This document shows positions 6,681 through 12,707 of a stretch of 13,463 bases of DNA, in pieces. This DNA is from Prevotella sp. CAG:617 (GTDB lineage Bacteria > Bacteroidota > Bacteroidia > Bacteroidales > Bacteroidaceae). The position numbers and the translations under genes were made by a program. The DNA is taken from contig FR903617.1 in the NCBI GenBank assembly GCA_000438115.1, forward strand, positions 52,287-65,749, written 5' to 3'. The notes under the pieces were generated by a model, which was given only the letters and a program-made list of their open reading frames with translations, was not told the DNA's origin and ran no database searches. The first letter of the stretch is position 1. Each line of letters starts with the position of its first letter.

Positions 6681-7229
6681 TCAACTGAGCATGTACTGCT
6701 TGATTTTTTCCTTGGCCCAATGATAGTTGGACTTGAGGGTACTGACGTTTTCGCCGGTTATTTCATGAATGCTCTGATAGTCGAGTTCGTCATAATATCT
6801 CAGATTGAACACGACGCGCTGCTTTTCGGGCAGCTGCAGCACAGCCTGCTGAAAGCGGATGGTCAGCGCCTCGTCGTAATTGACATATTCCGAATCCTGC
6901 AACCGGGCCAGCAGGTCGGCCTGCTGCTGTTCGTCCGAAAGGATTTCCTGCCGACGGCTCTGCAGAAAGCGCAGGGCCTCGTTGGTGGCTATGCGGTAGA
7001 TCCACGTTTTCAGCTGGCTTTTTCCCTTAAAGTCGTGCAGGGCGGAATAGATACGTACGAAGGTTTCCTGCGCCACGTCCTGGGCGTCTTCATGCCCCAC
7101 CACCATGCGGCGGATGTTCCAGTACACCGGCTCACTGTATGCCTGCATCAGCAAGGCAAAGCCCTCGTCCGGATTTTTCCGGAACGTGCTCAAGATTTCG
7201 TCGTCGGTGGCTGTTGTCATCTTTTTCAT
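6681..7229 (-). CDS. ECF-family RNA polymerase sigma factor
   Basis: A sigma-70-type extracytoplasmic function sigma factor. Region 2 is seen in HEDAQDVAQETFVRIYSALH and the following WIYRIATNEALRFL, which recognise the -10 element and melt DNA. Region 4 is seen in LPEKQRVVFNLRYYDELDYQ with the helix-turn-helix STLKSNYHWAKEKIKQYML at the C-terminus. Regions 1 and 3 are absent, as in all ECF factors. The frame is open from an ATG at 7256, with further ATGs at 7229 and 7220. I choose 7229 (MKKMTTATDDEIL, 182 residues), because 7256 adds nine residues not typical of the family; 7220 is equally possible and has AAAGAGAA better spaced. It heads the cassette with the probable anti-sigma and Spy-like genes. 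A terminator of the upstream gene lies 50 bases away, so it has its own promoter, possibly autoregulated. Confidence 0.93.
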   Translation of the reverse strand: MKKMTTATDDEILSTFRKNPDEGFALLMQAYSEPVYWNIRRMVVGHEDAQDVAQETFVRIYSALHDFKGKSQLKTWIYRIATNEALRFLQSRRQEILSDEQQQADLLARLQDSEYVNYDEALTIRFQQAVLQLPEKQRVVFNLRYYDELDYQSIHEITGENVSTLKSNYHWAKEKIKQYMLS

Positions 7230-7281
7230 TTCTCTTTGTTGGGTTAGACCTGACATCTGACAGAAAGTTTAATGACGCCAT

Positions 7282-7327
7282 AAAAAAACGCTATGCCCCG
7301 TTCCGTCAGCCAGCAGGAGGCATAGCG
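7282..7327 (-). terminator. Intrinsic terminator after the GDPD-like gene
   Basis: CGCTATGCC (7289-7297) pairs with GGCATAGCG (7319-7327) in a 9-base perfect stem. On the minus strand it is followed directly by seven T (7288-7282). It lies about 35 bases after the stop of the gene at 7362-8120 and separates it from the sigma cassette. Confidence 0.88.
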
Positions 7328-7361
7328 CATAAGCATGATATATAATATTCTGACTGTTACT

Positions 7362-8120
7362 TTAGCGGTGGTAGTTTCCCTTGTCTTTCACCAGAATCAC
7401 CTTGAGTTGCGGGTCGGCCAGCATCCTACGGCCCCGCGGCAGCATGAGCAGCGCAATCCGCCGGCGGCGGTGCTCCCACGTCAGGAGGTCAATGGAGCGG
7501 TTCAGCCGCCGCTTGAGCGTAGCATACCACCAACCCGGAAACGAGAGGGCACTGACGCAACGGCTGTCGGCCACCTGGCGGATATGACGTATGGCACGGT
7601 TGAGTTCGCGCTCCGAAAGCGACGAGGGGTCGGGATAGCTGATGTAATACGACGTATAGTAGCCCCGGCGCCTGAATGCCGCCAGTGAGCGCCAGTCGCC
7701 GCTCTCCACGATGAGGCGGCGCTTGTCAATGTCATAGCAACGGGTCAGGCTGTCGAGCGTGTTCAGCATACGGCTGCAATTGGAAGCCGAAAGGTTTTTC
7801 ACGTCAATCCACACGTGTGAAGAGTCGGTCCGGATTTGCTGGAAATAACGCTCAAGGCCCAGCCCTACCGAAGCCGAAAGCTCGTGGGTAACGTCAAAGC
7901 GCCCCTGCGGCGTATAGACCACGTCGACCTCAAAATTAGGGAACTTGGCATGTTTCTCCTGCAACTTCTCGATGGAGTTGCAACGATGCAGCCAAATCTT
8001 GTCAGGATGCTGTCCGGCCTCACCCCAGGCGGCCAGAAAATCAATCAGCAAAATCAAGGCGGCCAGCAACAGCAAAAGCGGCCACAAACGTTTCATGTAT
8101 TGCTTTTTCATAATCGTCAT
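7362..8120 (-). CDS. Membrane-anchored GDPD-like (PI-PLC-fold type) protein
   Basis: A 252-residue protein with an N-terminal signal-anchor (about residues 12-31) and a domain facing the periplasm. The domain shows a pattern like glycerophosphodiester phosphodiesterases: IWLHRCNS (His45-Arg46), FEVDVVYTPQGRFDVTHE (Glu64, Asp66, His79), WIDVKN (Asp106, Lys108) and LIVESG (Glu139). These match the catalytic His pair and metal-binding acids of that TIM-barrel fold. However, the usual HRGxxxNT is HRCNSIEKL, and the final TDYP-type strand is replaced by KVILVKDKGNY, so a related family such as FAM151-like is possible. The C-terminal third is rich in Arg. The frame is open to 8360, but that part crosses a terminator. 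I use the ATG at 8120 (GGAA six bases upstream); 8111 and 8096 are alternatives. Enzyme activity is not proven by sequence. Confidence 0.68.
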   Translation of the reverse strand: MTIMKKQYMKRLWPLLLLLAALILLIDFLAAWGEAGQHPDKIWLHRCNSIEKLQEKHAKFPNFEVDVVYTPQGRFDVTHELSASVGLGLERYFQQIRTDSSHVWIDVKNLSASNCSRMLNTLDSLTRCYDIDKRRLIVESGDWRSLAAFRRRGYYTSYYISYPDPSSLSERELNRAIRHIRQVADSRCVSALSFPGWWYATLKRRLNRSIDLLTWEHRRRRIALLMLPRGRRMLADPQLKVILVKDKGNYHR

Positions 8121-8146
8121 ATTTATTCCACACGTTCGGGATGTGT

Positions 8147-8154
8147 CAAATATA
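8147..8154 (-). promoter_or_regulatory. Probable -7 box for the GDPD-like gene
   Basis: On the minus strand this reads TATATTTG, a perfect match to TAnnTTTG. It would give a leader of about 20-30 bases to the ATG at 8120. The nearest TTTG upstream is 26 bases away, longer than the usual spacing, so the -33 box is uncertain. The box supports the short start over the longer upstream frame. Confidence 0.5.
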
Positions 8155-8291
8155 ATATTTTTTTGAAAAACATCCTCGCCCAAACACGCATGAATTTCAC
8201 GCCCGCCCTCCGGATTCCGGAATACGGCGGCAAACACGGGCCCTCCACCCGAAAACCGCCGGAAGGCAAATCCCCCACGGACGGCACGGAG

Positions 8292-8350
8292 AAAAAAAAA
8301 GGTGGCTCGGAAAACAAACAGGGTAGGACCTGTATTGATTTCCGAGCCAC
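8292..8350 (-). terminator. Second tandem terminator downstream of alaS
   Basis: GTGGCTCGGAAA (8302-8313) pairs with TTTCCGAGCCAC (8339-8350), 12 bases perfect, topped by ACAGG/CCTGT (8318-8322 with 8329-8333). On the minus strand nine T follow (8300-8292). A T5 run at 8353-8357 could also stop plus-strand transcription. Confidence 0.9.
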
Positions 8351-8398
8351 TCTTTTTCAAATCCGCAAGGAGTGCGGCTCATGGCGCGGACTTTCCAT

Positions 8399-8437
8399 AA
8401 AAAAGGTGAGAGAAACGCACATTGCGAATCTCTCACC
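8399..8437 (-). terminator. First intrinsic terminator of alaS
   Basis: GGTGAGAGA (8405-8413) pairs with TCTCTCACC (8429-8437), 9 bases perfect. Above a 2x2 internal mismatch, CGCA pairs with TGCG (8416-8419 with 8423-8426). On the minus strand six T follow (8404-8399). It begins about 39 bases after the alaS stop. Confidence 0.88.
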
Positions 8438-8475
8438 GATATAATATAGTCTAAAAAGAACAAGGTCTGATCCCC

Positions 8476-11097
8476 TTACAGGTTGGCCAGCTCTACCACC
8501 CGGTTGATGGCAGCGTCAAGACCGTCGGCCAGCTTACCACCGGCTGAAGCAAAATGGGGAGCACCGCCACCGCCGCCCTGGATGAGTTTGGCAGCTTCGC
8601 GCACCATCTGACCGGCATTGAGCTGATGGCCGCTCACCATGTCTTTGCTCAACATGACGGTAAGCAACGGTTTTTCGTTGCTGATGCAGCCCAACACGCA
8701 GAGCAGGCGTTCGGGAATGGCAGCACTAAGCTGGAAAGCCAGGTCCTTGGCTGCCTCGGCCGGAATATCCAGACGGGCCTTAACCACCGTTACGCCATTC
8801 ACCACCTCGGCCGTCTGCACAAGTTTCTGACAAAGATTCTTTACGTTTTCACGCACAAAATTCTCCATCTGTTTCTTCAGTTCGCTGTTCTCATCAATGG
8901 TCTTGTGGATTACGGCCTTCAAATCCTTGGCATTATTGAAGATTTCGCGCAGCGAAGTCAGCAGGTCGCTCTGGGCATAAGCCAAATCCTCGGCAGCCTG
9001 GCCGGTGATGGCTTCAATACGGCGCACTCCGGCAGCCACACTACCTTCGGAAAGGATGCGGAACTGACCCAGACGGCCAGTGCTCTTGGCGTGGCATCCG
9101 CCGCAGAACTCAATGCTCGTGCCAAACTGCACCACGCGCACGTGGTCGCCGTATTTCTCGCCGAACAACGCGATGGCGCCCAGCTCACGGGCCTTGTCGA
9201 GCGGCATGTCGCGATGGTCAGTCAGAGGAATGTCCTCGCGGATGCGGGCATTGACGATGCGCTCTACCTGACGCAGCTCCTCGGGCGTAACCTTCTGGAA
9301 GTGCGAGAAGTCAAAACGCAGATACTGGGGCGTAACCAGCGAACCCTTCTGCTCAACGTGTGTGCCCAACACTTCACGCAAAGCCTGGTCGAGCAAGTGT
9401 GTAGCCGTGTGGTTAGCCTCACTGCCGTGACGGGCCTCAATGTCTACACAAGCCATAAACTCTGCTTCGGGATGAGCCGGAAGTTTCTTGGTGATATGAA
9501 TGGAAAGGTTGTTTTCGTGACGCGTATCAATAATTTCAACGGTCTCGTTCTCATTGACCAGCGTACCGCGGTCGCCTACCTGACCACCCATCTCGGCGTA
9601 GAACGGAGTCGTATCGAGCACCAGTTCATAAAACTCCGACTTTTTCTGCTGCACCTTGCGGTAGCGCAGAATGTGGCAGGTATATTCCGTATAATCCCAG
9701 CCTACAAACTGAGTTTCGCCGGGAGCCACCTCTATCCAGTCGCCGGTTTCAACCGAAGCCGCGTTACGGGCACGCTCCTTCTGCTTCTGCATCTCGGCGT
9801 CAAAAGTCTTTTCGTCAACCTCCAGTCCCTGCTCGTGACAAATCAGCTCGGTCAGGTCAAGAGGGAATCCATAGGTGTCAAACAGCATGAAAGCCTTCTG
9901 GCCGTCAACCACCTTCTGACCGGCCTCGCGGGTTTCGGCAATTACGGTCTCAAGCAGCGAAATACCCGTAGCCAGCGTACGCAGGAAGGAATCTTCCTCC
10001 TCCTTCATCACGCGGCTGATGAGGGTCTGCTGAGCCTTCAGTTCGGGATAGGCCTCACCCATTTCCTCCACCAAAGTAGGCAAGAGTTTGTAGATGAAGG
10101 CTTCCTTCTGGTTCAGGAAGGTATAGGCATAGCGCACGGCACGGCGCAGAATACGGCGAATAACATAACCGGCCTTGGCGTTGCTGGGCAACTGTCCGTC
10201 AGCAATGGCAAAAGCTATGGCACGCAAGTGGTCGGCCACTACGCGCATGGCGATGTCCACCTGCTCGTTGTCACCGTACTTGAAACCGGACAGCTCGCCG
10301 ATTTTGCGGATGATGGGCTGGAACACGTCGGTGTCGTAGTTGGACTGCTTGCCCTGCATTACCATACAAAGGCGTTCAAAGCCCATACCGGTGTCAATCA
10401 CGCGATGAGGCAGCGGCTCGAGCGAGCCATCGGCCTTGCGGTTATACTGCATGAACACGAGGTTCCAGATTTCAATAACCTGCGGATTGTCTTTATTTAC
10501 CAATGAAGCACCCGGCACCTGCTTGCGGGCTTCCTCATCACGCAGGTCGATATGAATTTCAGAGCACGGACCACAAGGACCCGTATCGCCCATTTCCCAG
10601 AAGTTGTCGTGTTTGTTACCGTTGATGATGTGATCTTCGGGGAAATACTGTCCCCAATAGCCGGCCGCCTCGTTGTCGCGCTCCAACCCTTCTTCAGGCG
10701 AGCCTTCGAACACCGTCACGTACAAATTGGCGGGATTAATCTTCAGCACATCGACCAGATATTCGTAAGCCCAGCCGATGGCTTCCTTTTTGAAGTAGTC
10801 GCCAAAACTCCAGTTACCGAGCATTTCGAACATGGTGTGGTGGTAGGTGTCGTGACCTACTTCCTCCAGGTCGTTATGCTTGCCGCTTACGCGCAGACAT
10901 TTCTGCGAATCCGTCTGACGGCGGGATTTGGGTTCGGCATTGCCCAGAATAATGTCCTTAAACTGGTTCATACCGGCATTGGTAAACATCAGCGTAGGGT
11001 CATCCTTGATTACCATCGGTGCGGAAGGTACAATCAAGTGCCCTTTCGACTGAAAGAACGCTTTGAAAGAGTCGCGTATTTCCTTTGAAGTCATCAT
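8476..11097 (-). CDS. alaS: Alanyl-tRNA synthetase
   Basis: A full-length 873-residue class II synthetase that attaches alanine to tRNA-Ala in the cytoplasm. The catalytic core holds motif 1 around MFTNAGMNQFKDIILG (37-52), motif 2 in DLEEVGHDTYHHTMFEMLGN (76-95) and motif 3 in GMGFERLCMVMQGK (237-250). The editing domain keeps all four metal ligands, His563 and His567 in NHTATHLL and Cys665 and His669 in CGGCH, so removal of mischarged serine and glycine should work. A helical linker (about 705-760) leads to the C-terminal DHHA1-type domain with the glycine loop QGGGGGAPHFASAGG (840-854). The start is ATG-ATG; either may be used. Transcription is from the divergent promoter at 11132-11162 with a leader of about 28 bases, and two terminators follow. 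The 650-codon plus-strand frame over 8554-10506 is an antisense shadow. Confidence 0.99.
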   Translation of the reverse strand: MMTSKEIRDSFKAFFQSKGHLIVPSAPMVIKDDPTLMFTNAGMNQFKDIILGNAEPKSRRQTDSQKCLRVSGKHNDLEEVGHDTYHHTMFEMLGNWSFGDYFKKEAIGWAYEYLVDVLKINPANLYVTVFEGSPEEGLERDNEAAGYWGQYFPEDHIINGNKHDNFWEMGDTGPCGPCSEIHIDLRDEEARKQVPGASLVNKDNPQVIEIWNLVFMQYNRKADGSLEPLPHRVIDTGMGFERLCMVMQGKQSNYDTDVFQPIIRKIGELSGFKYGDNEQVDIAMRVVADHLRAIAFAIADGQLPSNAKAGYVIRRILRRAVRYAYTFLNQKEAFIYKLLPTLVEEMGEAYPELKAQQTLISRVMKEEEDSFLRTLATGISLLETVIAETREAGQKVVDGQKAFMLFDTYGFPLDLTELICHEQGLEVDEKTFDAEMQKQKERARNAASVETGDWIEVAPGETQFVGWDYTEYTCHILRYRKVQQKKSEFYELVLDTTPFYAEMGGQVGDRGTLVNENETVEIIDTRHENNLSIHITKKLPAHPEAEFMACVDIEARHGSEANHTATHLLDQALREVLGTHVEQKGSLVTPQYLRFDFSHFQKVTPEELRQVERIVNARIREDIPLTDHRDMPLDKARELGAIALFGEKYGDHVRVVQFGTSIEFCGGCHAKSTGRLGQFRILSEGSVAAGVRRIEAITGQAAEDLAYAQSDLLTSLREIFNNAKDLKAVIHKTIDENSELKKQMENFVRENVKNLCQKLVQTAEVVNGVTVVKARLDIPAEAAKDLAFQLSAAIPERLLCVLGCISNEKPLLTVMLSKDMVSGHQLNAGQMVREAAKLIQGGGGGAPHFASAGGKLADGLDAAINRVVELANL

Positions 11098-11127
11098 ATC
11101 TTTTTGTTCTGTATTTCACTAATATAT

Positions 11128-11158
11128 TTTGCAAAGTTACTACTTTTCATTACTTTTG
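11128..11158 (+). promoter_or_regulatory. Promoter of the MerR-type gene (TTTG-N19-TACTTTTG)
   Basis: The -33 box TTTG is at 11128-11131 and the -7 box TACTTTTG at 11151-11158, with exactly 19 bases between. This is a full match to the Bacteroidetes consensus TTTG/TAnnTTTG. The expected start is near 11163-11166, leaving a leader of about 55 bases before the ATG at 11220. It overlaps the alaS promoter completely. Confidence 0.8.
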
Positions 11159-11162
11159 CAAA
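11132..11162 (-). promoter_or_regulatory. Promoter of alaS (TTTG-N19-TAACTTTG)
   Basis: On the minus strand the -33 box TTTG is at 11162-11159 and the -7 box TAACTTTG at 11139-11132, again separated by 19 bases. Each -33 box abuts the -7 box of the opposite promoter, forming two TTTGCAAA palindromes (11128-11135 and 11155-11162). The expected start is near 11125-11128. Confidence 0.8.
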
Positions 11163-11219
11163 GGGTTGCCCCGAAAAAGTAACACATACCTTTATTCTCA
11201 TTATAAAGCTCTGACTGCT

Positions 11220-11567
11220 ATGGCACTCAACACCAACAAGAACCTCAAACTCTTTTATTCAATTAAAGAAGTGGCAGAAATGTTCGGCGTCAACGAAACG
11301 CTGCTGCGCTACTGGGAAAAGGAGTTTCCGCAAATCTGCCCCAAAAAGGCGGGTCGGCAGGTGAGACAATATACCCAGGCGGACATTGAGCAGATACGCA
11401 TTGTATATGACCTGGTCAAGGTGAGAGGCCTCAAGATTTCGGCTGCCCGCGAACTGCTCCGCAAAAACAAGGAAGGCACGCAGCAGACCCTCGACGTGGT
11501 GAGCCGCCTGCGCAAAATCCGGCAGGAGCTGGAAGCCATCCGTACCGAGCTGGGGCAACTGGAATAA
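11220..11567 (+). CDS. Small MerR-family transcriptional regulator
   Basis: A 115-residue DNA-binding protein. YSIKEVAEMFGVNETLLRYWEKEF (13-36) is the winged helix-turn-helix of MerR proteins. KAGRQVRQYTQADIEQIRIV (43-62) supplies the wing and next helix, and LVKVRGLKISAARELL (65-80) the second helical pair. The C-terminal 92-115 (LDVVSRLRKIRQELEAIRTE) is a short dimerising coiled coil. There is no effector-binding domain and no sensing cysteine cluster; the only Cys is C40. The frame is open upstream to 11085, but that part crosses the promoters; the ATG at 11220 gives the normal family start. MerR-type genes of this kind are often seen in Bacteroidales genomes, and its target is unknown. 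Divergence from alaS suggests it may regulate itself and alaS, which is inference. Confidence 0.9.
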   Translation: MALNTNKNLKLFYSIKEVAEMFGVNETLLRYWEKEFPQICPKKAGRQVRQYTQADIEQIRIVYDLVKVRGLKISAARELLRKNKEGTQQTLDVVSRLRKIRQELEAIRTELGQLE

Positions 11568-11665
11568 AACTCCGTATTCTTCTCTTCTTCTGCCACCGCA
11601 GCTTTCCTCTTTTTTCCGGAACGCCACTCCCCCTCTTCTTTCCTATTTTTCTATCTCAATTCTCC
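11568..11665 (+). other. Pyrimidine-rich gap before the diacylglycerol kinase gene
   Basis: In these 98 bases I count only 19 purines on the plus strand. There is no terminator-like hairpin, no TAnnTTTG box and no Shine-Dalgarno site. The kinase gene therefore probably reads through from the MerR-type gene, and its translation start lacks the usual purine signal (TCTATCTCAATTCTCC-ATG). Confidence 0.5.
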
Positions 11666-12046
11666 ATGGACAACAAAGGTTTCACCCTCCGCAAGCGTCT
11701 GCGCAGCTTTGGCTACGCCTTCAAGGGGCTCAGGCTCCTGTGCCGGGGCGACAATGCCCGCATCCAGCTGGCCGTGGCCCTGGCGGCTGTCGGCATGGCC
11801 TGGTGGCTCCACTGCTCGGCTACGGAATGGGCCCTGATACTGGTGTGCATGGGCGGCGTATTGGGCGGCGAGGCGTTTAACACGGCGCTCGAAGCCCTGG
11901 CCGACCGCGTTTCGCCACAATTCGACCCGCTCATCGGGCGCGCCAAGGACCTGGCCGCCGGGGCCGTACTGCTGTGGGCCCTCGTCTCCACCGGCGTGGG
12001 ACTGCTCATTTTCCTCCCCAAACTGCTGGCGCAGGCCGGCTTGTAA
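11666..12046 (+). CDS. dgkA: Diacylglycerol kinase family protein (DgkA type)
   Basis: A 126-residue integral membrane lipid kinase of the prokaryotic DgkA family. The catalytic block is GGEAFNTALEALADRVSP (67-84) followed by LIGRAKDLAAGAVLL (89-103). Glu69, Asn72 and Glu76 fall at the same positions as the active-site residues of the E. coli enzyme. An amphipathic N-terminus (FTLRKRLRSFGYAFKGLRLL) and three membrane segments (about 32-49, 53-66 and 97-117) fit the family topology. Substrate may be diacylglycerol or, as in many Gram-positive relatives, undecaprenol; the sequence does not decide. It lies 98 bases after the MerR-type gene and 18 before the Nudix gene. Its codons are visibly richer in G and C than those of the nuo genes. 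The minus-strand 308-codon frame across 11651-12577 is a shadow. Confidence 0.92.
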   Translation: MDNKGFTLRKRLRSFGYAFKGLRLLCRGDNARIQLAVALAAVGMAWWLHCSATEWALILVCMGGVLGGEAFNTALEALADRVSPQFDPLIGRAKDLAAGAVLLWALVSTGVGLLIFLPKLLAQAGL

Positions 12047-12064
12047 CTCCAAAGAAAAACTGAA

Positions 12065-12637
12065 ATGGACAAAAATAACAAACAAGAAGACTTGAGCTGG
12101 AAAGTGCTCCACAGCGAGTACCTCTTCCGCTGCCCCTGGCTCACGGTCAGACGCGACGCCGTAGAGCTGCCCAACGGGCACACCATTCCCGACTACTACG
12201 TGCTGGAATATCCCGACTGGGTGAACACCATTGCCCTGACCGACGACGACCAGTTCGTCATGGTGCGCCAGTACCGCCACGGCCTGCGCTACACGGGCTA
12301 CGAGCTTTGTGCCGGCGTCTGCGAAAAGGGCGAAACGCCCGAGCAGGCCGCACGCCGCGAACTGCTGGAAGAAACGGGCTTTGGCGGCGGCACGTGGCAA
12401 AGCCTCTTGGACATTTCGGGCAACACGAGCACTACCAACAACCTGACCCACTGCTTTCTGGCCACGGGCGTCAGGCGCCTGCAACAGCCGCACCTCGACT
12501 ACTCCGAAGACCTGCGCACCACCCTGCTCAGCCGGCAGGAAGTTTTCCGGCTGCTCCAAAGCGGACATTTCAAGCAATCACTCATGGCCGCCCCGCTTTG
12601 GAAATATTTTGCCACCTGCGGCCCGCTGCCCGAGTAA
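12065..12637 (+). CDS. Nudix hydrolase, ADP-ribose pyrophosphatase type
   Basis: A 190-residue Nudix enzyme. The box GX5EX7REUXEEXGU is complete: GVCEKGETPEQAARRELLEE (84-103) followed by TGF (104-106), so metal-dependent cleavage of a nucleoside diphosphate linked to another group is expected. Upstream, WLTVRRDAVELPNG and the strand NTIALTDDDQFVMVRQYR (54-71) followed by YTGYELCAG resemble ADP-sugar pyrophosphatases such as ADP-ribose hydrolases, where the last segment is usually ELPAG; here it is ELCAG. ISGNTSTTNNLTHCFLA (116-132) fits the loop before the last strands. The start lies 18 bases after the kinase stop, so the two are probably co-transcribed. The exact substrate is not decided by the sequence. 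Confidence 0.92.
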   Translation: MDKNNKQEDLSWKVLHSEYLFRCPWLTVRRDAVELPNGHTIPDYYVLEYPDWVNTIALTDDDQFVMVRQYRHGLRYTGYELCAGVCEKGETPEQAARRELLEETGFGGGTWQSLLDISGNTSTTNNLTHCFLATGVRRLQQPHLDYSEDLRTTLLSRQEVFRLLQSGHFKQSLMAAPLWKYFATCGPLPE

Positions 12638-12707
12638 GCCAGGCACGCCATACCCGGCGCCCCTACTCCATCCGTAAAAGCTCTTTTCGTCCCCATTCCG
12701 CGCCGCT

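Larger units (their letters stand above)
8121..8475. other. Intergenic region between alaS and the GDPD-like gene
   Basis: This 355-base gap holds two tandem terminators of alaS and the -7 box of the next gene (listed separately). A small CCGCA/TGCGG hairpin also lies near 8363-8377. The stretch 8165-8290 is GC-rich and I see no signal in it. Frames covering this gap pass through the terminator hairpins and are not genes. Confidence 0.6.

Noticed and set aside
8121..8360. N-terminal extension of the GDPD-like protein
   Set aside because: It would need transcription and translation through the strong terminator hairpin at 8302-8350. A -7 promoter box lies at 8147-8154, just before the chosen start.
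3841..8467. The 10-base word GACCTTGTTC shared by the terminator at 3841-3903 and the sequence just after the alaS stop (8458-8467, opposite strand)
   Set aside because: There are only two occurrences with no extended similarity around them, which is not enough to claim a dispersed repeat family.
8554..10506. A 650-codon open frame on the plus strand
   Set aside because: It lies wholly antisense to alaS, whose protein is complete and conserved. The translation is low in recognisable motifs and rich in His, Leu and Gln, as expected of a shadow frame.
11651..12577. A 308-codon minus-strand frame
   Set aside because: It is antisense to the diacylglycerol kinase and Nudix genes, both of which have complete active-site motifs. 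It reflects the high GC content of this stretch.
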